Below are positions 12,960-20,647 of a stretch of 25,198 nt of DNA, in pieces (position 1 is the first letter of the stretch; every line of letters begins with the position of its first letter). The notes below the pieces were generated by a model, which was not told the origin of the DNA, did no database searches, and saw nothing but the letters and a program-made list of their open reading frames with translations. Both the position numbers and the translations under genes were made by a program. The stretch lies in IMG/VR virus record IMGVR_UViG_3300027734_000294, positions 1 to 25,198 of that record; one strand, written 5' to 3'. Source of the stretch: a virus.

Positions 12960-14743
12960 TTACTCGCATCATTGATAAGGCGATTGAAGCAGTAAGCCCG
13001 CTTCAAGCACTGCGACGAATGCAAGCCCGCAAGGTACTGCGATCCTACCTAGGGGCGGAACCTTCGAGGGTATCGAGTGGACGCACGCCAAAGAATCAGC
13101 CAGCGGATACCGAGTTACTCGGCCCATTCGGAGCGGATCGGCTTAGGGCGTGGTCGCGGGAGCTCGTGCGCAATAACGCGTACGCATGGGGCGTTGTCGA
13201 TACCATAGTCTCATCCGTCGTCGGATGCGGCATCAAAGCACAATCGGTTTTCGAGACTCCCGAAGGGGATGATATCGAAGAGATCAACGACCGGCGCGAT
13301 AGCGTATGGGCGGAATGGTGCGAAGTTTGCGACATCAACGGCCAATACACCTTAGAGGAAATTCAATCCGTCGCACAACGCGAAGTGGTCGAGGCTGGGG
13401 AAGTTCTGATCCGAAAGATTCGCACGCCTGGAAGCGTGTATCGCGGCATCTATCGCCCAGTGCCATTGGCATTGGAGATCATCGAAGCAGACAGGCTAGC
13501 AGGTGACAAAGACAACTACGCATCGAGATTGACCGCCAACGGCGAAAACCGCATCATTCGCGGGGTCGAGGTTGACGATACTGGCAGGCCGGTTGCTTAC
13601 TGGATCTATCCCGATCATCCTTTGCAACCATACTCCTACACTCGAGAGCCTGAACGAGTTCCAGCGTCGGAAATCATGCACTTGTTCCGACGTGAGCGAG
13701 TGGGTCAGACGCGGGGCGTATCGTGGTTTGCTCCAGTGGTCGCGGCTATTCGCGACTTAGGCACGTACCTCGACAACGAGCTACAAGCATCGGCGGTTGC
13801 TTCATGCTTCACCGTTGCCATTAAGACCGAAACTCCCTTAGGCGATCTTGCAGACCCAGACGGAGGAAGCCTGGTTGATTCAGCGGGCAACAGGCAGCGA
13901 TACATCGAGCCGGGCATGGTTATGGAACTAGCACCAGGCGAAAGCGTCGAGGGGATTAACCCAGGCCGACCGGCTACAGGTGCAGAGCCTTGGATTGCTC
14001 TAATCCTTCGTCAGATTGCAGTCGGTACAGGCCTGTCTTACGAGACAGTCGCTAGGGACTACTCGCAAACTTCGTACAGTTCAAGCCGTACGAGTCAACT
14101 CGAAGACCGCAGGCGGTTTCGATGCTGGCAACAATACCTTATTCGGCACTTGCTCCAGCCAACTTGGGACGCGTTTTTCGATGCTGCTTCAATCAGCGGC
14201 GCTCGAGGTTTTCCAACTCCGAGCGATGTACTTGCCGACCGCAGAAAAGTAAGCCCGGTTGAGTGGCAGACCCCCGAATGGGAATGGGTCGATCCACAAA
14301 GCGAACAAGCAGCGGCTAAAGATGCAATCGATTCGTTCATGTCGGACTACCAAACGGAACTTGGCAGTCGCGGTCGAGCATGGCGAGCGGTGTTTTATCA
14401 ACGCAAAAAAGAGCAAGACCTAAAGAAGAAACTTGGATTACTCACGCCACAAGAGCAGCAAATGGCAATCAGTGCAGCTCAGTCGGCACCGGCTCAAGCA
14501 TCGCAACCAGAGCAATCAGCAACCGGAAGCGGCGAGATGATGGGATTGTCGACGCTTCAGTTCAATCGCAATCGCAAGGCGATCCTGAAGACGCTTGACG
14601 ACTTAGCGTCCAAGTCGATCAGCGAAGCGGCAGCGAGGGTGTTCCTGTCGTCAATTGGCATGAGCCAGGCGAACGTTGACGCACTCATTGCGGATGCGTC
14701 AGATGGAGTTATCGATACTCAAGTCGCGGAGGAAGTGCAATGA
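12956..14743 (+). CDS. Portal protein, lambda family
   Basis: This 595-residue protein shows the lambda gpB-like portal pattern: an ADTELLGPFGADRLRAWSREL N-terminal region with RNNAYAWGVVDTIVSSVVGCG, then VVEAGEVLIRKIR, EIMHLFRRERVGQTRGVSWF followed by APVVAAIRDLGTYLDNEL, and PGESVEGINPGRPATGAEPW. It ends with a helical, glutamine/alanine-rich tail. As a dodecameric ring it forms the DNA entry vertex and binds terminase and connectors. Length is normal for the family. It is coupled upstream to the gpW-like gene and overlaps the capsid fusion gene by four bases (ATGA). Confidence 0.95.
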   Translation: MITRIIDKAIEAVSPLQALRRMQARKVLRSYLGAEPSRVSSGRTPKNQPADTELLGPFGADRLRAWSRELVRNNAYAWGVVDTIVSSVVGCGIKAQSVFETPEGDDIEEINDRRDSVWAEWCEVCDINGQYTLEEIQSVAQREVVEAGEVLIRKIRTPGSVYRGIYRPVPLALEIIEADRLAGDKDNYASRLTANGENRIIRGVEVDDTGRPVAYWIYPDHPLQPYSYTREPERVPASEIMHLFRRERVGQTRGVSWFAPVVAAIRDLGTYLDNELQASAVASCFTVAIKTETPLGDLADPDGGSLVDSAGNRQRYIEPGMVMELAPGESVEGINPGRPATGAEPWIALILRQIAVGTGLSYETVARDYSQTSYSSSRTSQLEDRRRFRCWQQYLIRHLLQPTWDAFFDAASISGARGFPTPSDVLADRRKVSPVEWQTPEWEWVDPQSEQAAAKDAIDSFMSDYQTELGSRGRAWRAVFYQRKKEQDLKKKLGLLTPQEQQMAISAAQSAPAQASQPEQSATGSGEMMGLSTLQFNRNRKAILKTLDDLASKSISEAAARVFLSSIGMSQANVDALIADASDGVIDTQVAEEVQ

Positions 14744-16896
14744 GCCTAGCCAAGCGAAACAAAGAGCGACGGAAGAGGATCGAGCGTATCGCATCAACAC
14801 CTAAGATTCAGCGAGCATTCGCGGCACCGAAAGACGGTCGAGCGGTTATTGCAACTGAGACTCCGATTGAAATCTACGACGAGCAACGCGGTCGCATGGT
14901 TCGCCAAGTCTTACTGATGGACGGCGTCCAGTTTCGCAACTCAAAGAACCAATTGCCAATTGTCGATTCGCACAACGACAGGACGGTCCGAAATGTCTTC
15001 GGCTCGATTCGCAATATCGAGATTCAAGACGGCGAGTTGGTTGGCGATCCTTCATTCGCATCGGATCCCGAAAGCCAAGTCGTAGCGACTCGATACCAAG
15101 AGGGCCACCTAAACGACTTTTCGATAGACGCGGTAATCCTCAATCGCATCTACATCCCGGAAGGGCAAGCATACACAACGAAACGTGGCGTTGTAGTTGA
15201 AGGGCCAGCGGAGATTGTTACCGCTTGGGAGCCTCACAACGCGAGCATCTGCGCAACGGGTGCAGATCCTAATTCCACGGTCAGACGGTCTTACGACCAA
15301 GCAGAAAGGCAGGAAGGCATGGATGAGCAATTGATGGCTCAACTCTCGTCTCTTGGTCTACCCGAAGGTATGACCGATCCAAACGAGATCATTAAGTGGA
15401 TGGCCGATCACATGGCGAAACCAGAACTCGAAGTTGAGTTAATGGAAGGCATGGAAAAGCCAGTAGAAGAAGCGACAAGGGCGGAAGGCGAAATGCCTAA
15501 AGAGCCTGAGGTTGTTCGAGCGGAAGACAAAGTCGAAAGCGAAGTTGCACGACAACTGAAAGCAATTGACGACCGAAAGAAATCGATTTACGCAGCGGCC
15601 AAACTCGCAAAGGTAGAGCGCACCTTTGCTGATGAGTTGGTTGATAGCGGTTGCTCCCTGGAAGACGCTCAGCAAAGGATCATCCGTCAGATGGCTAATC
15701 AACCAATCGGAAGCAGCGTTACCGTTACTGAATCGGAACACGAAAAGTTCGAGCAAGCCGCTAAAGCGGGCTTGGTTCAACGTTGTTTCCAAGGCAACAT
15801 CCAACGCACTAAGGCACCGACCGCACAAGGCGATGCGGAATTCCGCAATGTCGGACTTTACCGACTTGCCGAAGAATGCGTACGCCGAATGGGAATCGAC
15901 CCACTCAAGCACACAAAAGGCGACGTAGCACGCATGGCAATGGGGCACGCAGGGACGTTCAATCGTCTCAAGGTTCGCCGATCCGATGCGTACCACACGA
16001 CCGGAAGTTTCCAGAACATCCTCTCGGATGCGGTCAACAAGACTCTGCGAGCGGCTTACGACGAAGCACCGTTCACCTGGGCTCTGTGGGTTCGCCAAGC
16101 GGCTAGCGTCGATGACTTCAAGCAGATCAACCGAACGCAACTTTCCGAGTATCCAAACTTGGAAATGGTGCCAGAGGGCAAGGCGTACCCAGAGAAGGGC
16201 TTGAGCGATCAAAAGAAGTCGTACAAGGTCGATAAGTTCGGTGCGGAGTTTACCGTGACTTGGGAAACTGTCATCAACGACGATCTCGATGCACTCTCTC
16301 GCATCCCTGCAATGCAAGGGCAAGCGGCTCGACGTACCCAAGAGCGTCTCGTTTACGATACGTTCTTGAGCAATCCAGTGATGCCAGACGGCTTGGCGTT
16401 GTTCTCCGCTTCCCACGCAAGCGGATCGAACATTACAGCAGTCAGCCCAGCGGCCCCAAGCGAAACCACTCTCGACGAAGCATTCGAGTTGATGAGCAAG
16501 CAAAAGGGCCTCGGCGGATCGGTATTGAACCTATCGCCAAAGGTGTTGCTGGTTCCTCAAAAGTACGCAGCGACAGCGTCGCGGATTGTAAACAGCCAAT
16601 CCTTCGCACAGTCGAACGGAAACGAGGGAGTAACCAGCCTCTACGGTATCAACGGCACTCGACCTCTGACCGTTGTTGCTACTGCCTTGCTCGATGCGAA
16701 CAGTTCCACGAACTGGTATGCAATCGCGGACAATTCGCAAGTCGACACAATGGAACTGACCTTCCTCAGTGGCGAAGAATCCCCAGTCCTGGAAAACGAA
16801 TGGGACATGAGCCGAGATGTTTACCTCTACAAGATCCGTCAGACGATGGGAACAGCGGTAATCGATCATCGCGGATTCTTCGGTAATCGCACCTAA
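14740..16896 (+). CDS. Prohead protease / scaffold-like / major capsid fusion protein (gpT-like capsid)
   Basis: This single 718-residue frame covers three functions. Residues 35-180 resemble an S78-type prohead protease: H78 in VDSHND and S128 in NDFSIDAVI are the probable catalytic pair, followed by PHNASICATGADPN. Residues 190-345 are acidic, charged and helical, like a scaffold/delta domain. Residues about 410-718 are the capsid: FQNILSDAVNKTLRAAYDEA, ALFSASHASGSN and a C-terminal VYLYKIRQTMGTAVIDHRGF, resembling Mu gpT-like heads and proteins named prohead protease/major capsid fusion. Self-cleavage would release mature capsid. An in-frame ATG at 15319 (M194), preceded by AGGAAGG, could give a separate scaffold-capsid product. 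A terminator follows. Confidence 0.9.
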   Translation: MSLAKRNKERRKRIERIASTPKIQRAFAAPKDGRAVIATETPIEIYDEQRGRMVRQVLLMDGVQFRNSKNQLPIVDSHNDRTVRNVFGSIRNIEIQDGELVGDPSFASDPESQVVATRYQEGHLNDFSIDAVILNRIYIPEGQAYTTKRGVVVEGPAEIVTAWEPHNASICATGADPNSTVRRSYDQAERQEGMDEQLMAQLSSLGLPEGMTDPNEIIKWMADHMAKPELEVELMEGMEKPVEEATRAEGEMPKEPEVVRAEDKVESEVARQLKAIDDRKKSIYAAAKLAKVERTFADELVDSGCSLEDAQQRIIRQMANQPIGSSVTVTESEHEKFEQAAKAGLVQRCFQGNIQRTKAPTAQGDAEFRNVGLYRLAEECVRRMGIDPLKHTKGDVARMAMGHAGTFNRLKVRRSDAYHTTGSFQNILSDAVNKTLRAAYDEAPFTWALWVRQAASVDDFKQINRTQLSEYPNLEMVPEGKAYPEKGLSDQKKSYKVDKFGAEFTVTWETVINDDLDALSRIPAMQGQAARRTQERLVYDTFLSNPVMPDGLALFSASHASGSNITAVSPAAPSETTLDEAFELMSKQKGLGGSVLNLSPKVLLVPQKYAATASRIVNSQSFAQSNGNEGVTSLYGINGTRPLTVVATALLDANSSTNWYAIADNSQVDTMELTFLSGEESPVLENEWDMSRDVYLYKIRQTMGTAVIDHRGFFGNRT

Positions 16897-16917
16897 GCGA
16901 CTGCCTGATTAACACAC

Positions 16918-16949
16918 GGCCCCGGCTCGATTGGGTTGGGGCCCTTTTT
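16918..16949 (+). terminator. Rho-independent terminator after the capsid gene
   Basis: GGCCCC (16918-16923) pairs with GGGGCC (16938-16943) across a 14-base loop and is followed by C and five T. It lies 22 bases after the capsid stop in an 84-base gap. It would lower expression of the downstream tail genes relative to capsid if read-through is partial, since no promoter is obvious after it. Confidence 0.75.
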
Positions 16950-16980
16950 CAAAAGAACAAACAAAGCAAAGGAATTGATA

Positions 16981-17649
16981 ATGAGTGATATTCGAGACTT
17001 TCAGATTTTTTACGACGACTTCAACGGAGCGGTCGCAACGCTTCCAACTTCGGCGGATCCGGCAACGCCTTGGCTTGTCGACGACACTTCGTCAAGTGGT
17101 GCGCCGGTCTACACCAAGGGCGCTTCGGAACTGACCGTTACTCTCGCGGCAACAAACGAGATCGAGAACGTAGCCCCTCACTTCGGCGACGCATTGGATT
17201 TCGATATCGACTTGGTTCAGCGAGTCGAGATGCGAGTGAAGATCGGTGCGGCAACCTTCACCAGCGGTTCCACCTTGGTCTTCGGTGTTGGCTCAGCACG
17301 CAACGATACGCCTGACAGCGTCGCGGCTAACGCATGGTTCCGAATGGAAGGCGCGAACAGCACCAGCCTTGTGTACGTCGAGACTGACGACGGGACGCGG
17401 GACAACGACGACGTGTCGAGCGGTACGACCTTAGGGACTACGTACAAGGAATTCGTGATTGACTTCACCGGCGGGAAGCCGGACGTCAAGTTCTACATCG
17501 ACGGACGCCGAGTCGCTACCGGTACGACCTTCGACATGAGCGGTTATAGCTCTGGCTTGCAACCGATCATCCAACTACAGAAGGCCGCGAATACCAACGT
17601 GGATTCGGTGGTTGTCGACTACGTCAAGATCACTTGCAAGCGAGCCTAG
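16981..17649 (+). CDS. Probable head decoration or lectin-like virion protein, 222 aa
   Basis: AAAGGA eight bases upstream sets the ATG at 16981. An upstream in-frame start at 16936 lies in the terminator and is rejected. The product is acidic and beta-rich: FYDDFNGAVATLPTSADPAT at the N-terminus, FGVGSARNDTPDSVAAN mid-way, and VKFYIDGRRVATGTTFDM near the end, a strand pattern resembling concanavalin A-like/LamG jelly rolls in which the last motif is typical. Placement directly after the capsid gene is that of decoration proteins (lambda D position is just before E). A surface lectin role is equally possible. Confidence 0.6.
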   Translation: MSDIRDFQIFYDDFNGAVATLPTSADPATPWLVDDTSSSGAPVYTKGASELTVTLAATNEIENVAPHFGDALDFDIDLVQRVEMRVKIGAATFTSGSTLVFGVGSARNDTPDSVAANAWFRMEGANSTSLVYVETDDGTRDNDDVSSGTTLGTTYKEFVIDFTGGKPDVKFYIDGRRVATGTTFDMSGYSSGLQPIIQLQKAANTNVDSVVVDYVKITCKRA

Positions 17650-17652
17650 TAA

Positions 17653-18000
17653 GTGACATTGCACGACCTGATTAAGCAAGATGCCGAGAGCGTATTTTGC
17701 AACGCTGACGACTTCGCCGAATCGATTGTTTACTACAAAAGGAACGGTCGATCCAGGGAGATCAAAGCAGTTGTAACGCGAACAAACGCGGCTGTCTTGC
17801 CGGAGGGAAGCGACTTAAATACTCCAGTATTTGAAATCGCAGTACCTAATGATCAGTCGAGCGGAATTGCAAGCGATGAACTAGATTTAGGCGGGGATGA
17901 GATTGGACTTTCGCCCCGCGTCGGCCAGCCTGTTTCGCGGCGGTCGATAGTACGATTGCTTGAGCATGATGAAGGGATGTTATTGCTGGAATGCCGCTAG
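17653..18000 (+). CDS. Head-tail joining protein (gpFII-like), 115 aa
   Basis: A GTG start lies three bases after the previous stop. MTLHDLIKQDAESVFCNADD followed by FAESIVYYKRNGRSREIKAV matches the opening of phage head-tail joining proteins of the lambda gpFII type, where a D-x-F-A-E-x-(V/I)-x-Y segment precedes a small beta barrel. It would sit at the connector's tail-facing side. It overlaps the next gene by ten bases. Confidence 0.6.
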   Translation: MTLHDLIKQDAESVFCNADDFAESIVYYKRNGRSREIKAVVTRTNAAVLPEGSDLNTPVFEIAVPNDQSSGIASDELDLGGDEIGLSPRVGQPVSRRSIVRLLEHDEGMLLLECR

Positions 18001-18479
18001 CCATTGTTGAGAAAATTGCCGTTGAGATTTACGACCGGCTTTCGGCTATGGTGGGCGATTCGACTTCGTACCCAACGGACGTTATCGAGGTCGTGAGGCC
18101 GACCCGCTTTGCAAACTTCACGCCAAGGGATCGACAGGTAATCATTACCCAAGGAGTGGCAAGCCCGGTTCCTGAGTTTAGTTGCCCAGGTATTCCGCCA
18201 GCGGTGGCTATTGCTCAACAGTTCAATATCCGATTGCACGTGATGCCATCGGAGCGAAACACAGACGCAATCGATACGCTACTGAACCAGTTTGCGTCGG
18301 ATGTTCGTAAGTGTATTTGCCAGCCGGCTTCAAGTTGGCACACCTTCGACGGCAATGCTCTATTCGGCGTATTTGGAAATCAGATCACCTTTACGTCAGA
18401 TGGAGGGCTTGAGGGTGGCAACTTGCCTCTAATCGTGACTTACCGAGTTTCCGAAGACGATCCTACGGAATTGAGGTAA
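17991..18479 (+). CDS. Tail completion/terminator-like protein, 162 aa
   Basis: The ATG at 17991 lies inside the previous gene's end. The product (MPLAIVEKIAVEIYDRLSAM...) has an N-terminal helix, a central beta region with RQVIITQGVASPVPEF and a helix TDAIDTLLNQFASDV, ending in LIVTYRVSEDDP. Helix plus mixed sheet and the place between head-tail joining and gpZ-like genes match tail terminator/completion proteins (lambda gpU position). The call depends mostly on synteny. Confidence 0.5.
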   Translation: MPLAIVEKIAVEIYDRLSAMVGDSTSYPTDVIEVVRPTRFANFTPRDRQVIITQGVASPVPEFSCPGIPPAVAIAQQFNIRLHVMPSERNTDAIDTLLNQFASDVRKCICQPASSWHTFDGNALFGVFGNQITFTSDGGLEGGNLPLIVTYRVSEDDPTELR

Positions 18480-18484
18480 TTGCG

Positions 18485-19069
18485 ATGATAATCAACATTC
18501 AGGCACACACAGAAAACGCGATTAGAGCATCCGACCGGGTGACGAACTACGCAGACGGATTAGAGAAGGCTTTCAGCAATCGTCAGGAAGAAGCGATTAA
18601 GGAAGTACGAGCGAGGACGCAGCGAGAGATTGCGACTACCTTGGCGATTCAGCGAGCGGAAAAACTCAGAGCCTATTGCGTCGATGAAAGCCTGATCGAC
18701 AGCACGCTCTCGAAAGAGTCGCTGTTGAAGATCGATGACGCATTGACGGTGCCCCTTAGAGCTTTTCGCGCTCGCCAAACTCCAGAGGGAGTAAGCATCG
18801 AAGTAACGAGGGGCATGACGTCGATGGTGTTTGAGGGTGCCTTCGGCCCAGAGATTCAAAAGCTAAACCGAAACATTTACAAGCGAGCTGGAAAGAATCG
18901 TTTTCCGATTCGCAAACTGCGAGATTTGCAAGTAAGCAAGATTGACGGCGTGAAAGATGCGTTCGATAGGGGGACGGCTCAAGCCCAGGCGGTTATGACC
19001 CGTAAACTCATCGAAGCGAAAAAAGATGCAAACCAAATAATCGGAAGGGACATTTATGCTACTTTTTAA
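18485..19069 (+). CDS. Minor tail protein Z-like (gpZ/HK97 gp10 type), 194 aa
   Basis: GAGGT lies upstream of the ATG. The N-terminal half is a long charged helix (AFSNRQEEAIKEVRARTQRE). The second half has RAFRARQTPEGVSIEVTRG, then FEGAFGP and NIYKRAGKNRFPIRKLRDL. That pairing of an RARQT strand with an RAGKxRxPIxKL motif is the signature of lambda gpZ-type minor tail proteins acting at the head-tail junction. It overlaps the tail tube gene by 14 bases. Confidence 0.75.
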   Translation: MIINIQAHTENAIRASDRVTNYADGLEKAFSNRQEEAIKEVRARTQREIATTLAIQRAEKLRAYCVDESLIDSTLSKESLLKIDDALTVPLRAFRARQTPEGVSIEVTRGMTSMVFEGAFGPEIQKLNRNIYKRAGKNRFPIRKLRDLQVSKIDGVKDAFDRGTAQAQAVMTRKLIEAKKDANQIIGRDIYATF

Positions 19070-19994
19070 AAAGCGTGTGTTGGGTGCGAAGATCGAAAGC
19101 ACGGTCGGAACAGCGGAGTCGATTACCGCTTCCGAATGCACGGTCAACGCTTACGACTTGACGATCAACCCTGAATTCGAGTTTCAAGAGCGAGAGGGTC
19201 AAGGCGGGTTTGGTCGACTTGCATCTATCCCAGGTGCGAGGATCGGCAGGGCAACGTTTTCCGTAGACCTTGCCTACGATGGGACAGTGATACCAACATG
19301 GGCTAGCACCTTCCTTCCAGCGTGCGGGCTTGTGCTTTCATCTACTACCTACTTCCCAAAGACACAAGTACCGGCGAGCGGAAGCGATGTTAAGACGTTG
19401 ACCATTGCCGGATTCTTCGATGGTGTTCGTCGTCGAATATACGGAGCGGCGGGTAACGCTCGCATCGTCTTGCCTACCGGTCGAATGGGTCGGATTGAAT
19501 TTGACTTCATGGGCGTCTACGACGACGAATCCGATACCGCAATCCCGTCGAGCATCAACTACGACAACACGCTACCGCTTCGCGTTGCTGGAGGTGCTAC
19601 GGCGTGGAGTTCGTACAACCTTTGTCTTGAGTCGGCTAATATCGACTTGGGCAATGTGATTGTCGCAAGGGAATGCACTACCACAGCGGCAGGCGTGGAT
19701 AACTTCGTCATTACCGACCGAAACCCTCGAATCACCGGCAATCCTGAATCGAAGTTGATTGCAACTCAAGGGCGTTATGCACAGTTGCGAGATTCGACCG
19801 AAGCAAGCCTATCGTTTACAATCGACGGGCCGTCCAATTCAACCCTTGTAATCACAGTCCCTAAAGCCCAGATCGTTTCAAAACCGATGGGCGAGAGGAA
19901 TGGTATAATGGTCGATCAATTAGAGTGGCAGGCCAATAAAAATGGCGATACCGCAGACCAAGAGATTTCAATTGCATTCAACCACGCAAGTTAA
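19056..19994 (+). CDS. Tail tube (major tail) protein, 312 aa
   Basis: GGAAGGGA ends five bases before the ATG at 19056. The sequence is beta-rich: KIESTVGTAESITASECTVN, then FEFQEREGQGGFGRLASIPG and RIGRATFSVDLAYDG, and later RMGRIEFDFMGVYDD and RDSTEASLSFTIDG. TVGT near the N-terminus, followed by conserved GxR/F strands, is characteristic of phage tail tube proteins, which polymerise around the tape measure. Length is on the long side of normal, perhaps with an added surface domain. Position just before the tail chaperone gene supports the call. Confidence 0.75.
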   Translation: MLLFKKRVLGAKIESTVGTAESITASECTVNAYDLTINPEFEFQEREGQGGFGRLASIPGARIGRATFSVDLAYDGTVIPTWASTFLPACGLVLSSTTYFPKTQVPASGSDVKTLTIAGFFDGVRRRIYGAAGNARIVLPTGRMGRIEFDFMGVYDDESDTAIPSSINYDNTLPLRVAGGATAWSSYNLCLESANIDLGNVIVARECTTTAAGVDNFVITDRNPRITGNPESKLIATQGRYAQLRDSTEASLSFTIDGPSNSTLVITVPKAQIVSKPMGERNGIMVDQLEWQANKNGDTADQEISIAFNHAS

Positions 19995-20000
19995 GCCAAT

Positions 20001-20300
20001 ATGCAAGCAAGTACATTCACTGACAAGATCGACGGCGTAGACATTGAGTTTACGCTAAACCGCCTCAAGTTCCGAAGTACCGAGCGAGTCTTAGGACTTG
20101 TGAGCGACTTCCGAGATTCAAGCGATCCAAAGAAGCAGATAGCAGCAATCCGAGAAGCGTTTGCAGTTTGCGTCAGCGGGTGGAGTATTGGCGAGCCGTT
20201 CGATTCTTGGGATGAAAAACTCGAGATCGTGGACGCGGTGAGGCTTGTTGAAAAGTGCCTTCGAGGTAATTCAGCGAGCGAGGGCGACAGAAAAAAATAA
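20001..20300 (+). CDS. Tail assembly chaperone, G product (99 aa)
   Basis: The 99-residue protein (MQASTFTDKIDGVDIEFTLN...) contains a small beta start, then helices with KKQIAAIREAFAVCVSGWSI and WDEKLEIVDAVRLVEKCL, ending KK-stop. Location between tail tube and tape measure is diagnostic for the gpG-type chaperone that binds the tape measure. The stop TAA comes immediately after a run of seven A (20291-20297), the slippery site that yields the longer GT product. Confidence 0.8.
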   Translation: MQASTFTDKIDGVDIEFTLNRLKFRSTERVLGLVSDFRDSSDPKKQIAAIREAFAVCVSGWSIGEPFDSWDEKLEIVDAVRLVEKCLRGNSASEGDRKK

Positions 20301-20326
20301 GGATTGCCGCATTTATCAGATGCGGC
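20291..20326 (+). promoter_or_regulatory. Programmed -1 ribosomal frameshift signal
   Basis: The slippery heptamer A AAA AAA (20291-20297) is in correct register (codons AGA AAA AAA TAA). Eight bases later a perfect 7-bp hairpin begins: GCCGCAT (20306-20312) with ATGCGGC (20320-20326), seven-base loop, extendable by U-G and U-A pairs. A -1 slip continues at ATA AGG and enters the frame open to 20647. Heptamer, spacer, stem and gene position all match the conserved G/GT frameshift of lambda-like phages. Confidence 0.9.
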
Positions 20327-20647
20327 GAACTTTGCCAGAGTTGCACTCGAACGAATTGCAACAGCGAGCCGACAAGCGAACTACCTTTGCTTGTGCCGTG
20401 CCCAAGTTGCGAGGAGTCAGGATGCGACGAATGTAACCAGCGAGGATACTTCGAGTTGATCGGGTGCCCAAAGGATTTTGTAGGGCACAGGATTAGTTCA
20501 GCGGTCAACCTTGCTGGATGGGTAGCCAAGGGCATCATGCCGGAGGCTGGCGGTGTTTACGATCAAGATTCGTGGTTTGTGTCGGTTCAGAATACACTCG
20601 ATGCGGACGTGACCAAGATCGAAGAAGAGAGGCGGAAACGTGGCTGA
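20297..20647 (+). CDS. T domain of the GT tail chaperone, made by -1 frameshift
   Basis: After the slip, 116 residues are added to the 99 of G, giving a 215-residue GT. The frame has no proper start of its own; the best internal candidate is a TTG at 20387. The extension contains nine cysteines (fusion residues 108, 112, 115, 120, 134, 137, 142, 145, 156), including CPSCEESGCDECNQRG, which resembles the CxxCxGxG zinc repeats of DnaJ. In lambda, GT bridges tape measure and tail tube subunits, and the ratio of G to GT controls assembly. The stop overlaps the tape measure start. Confidence 0.85.
   Translation: MRIAAFIRCGELCQSCTRTNCNSEPTSELPLLVPCPSCEESGCDECNQRGYFELIGCPKDFVGHRISSAVNLAGWVAKGIMPEAGGVYDQDSWFVSVQNTLDADVTKIEEERRKRG

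Noticed and set aside
15439-16503. Long antisense ORF of 354 codons opposite the capsid gene
   Set aside because: It mirrors the codon bias of the strongly supported capsid fusion frame, lacks recognisable domains and would be the only gene on the minus strand.
19904-19909. TGGTATAAT extended -10 promoter inside the tail tube gene
   Set aside because: Good -10, but no -35 at proper spacing, and it sits in coding sequence of a strongly coupled operon.
20245-20436. ORF in the third frame across the frameshift site
   Set aside because: Overlaps both the G frame and the cysteine-rich -1 frame, and its product lacks any domain pattern.
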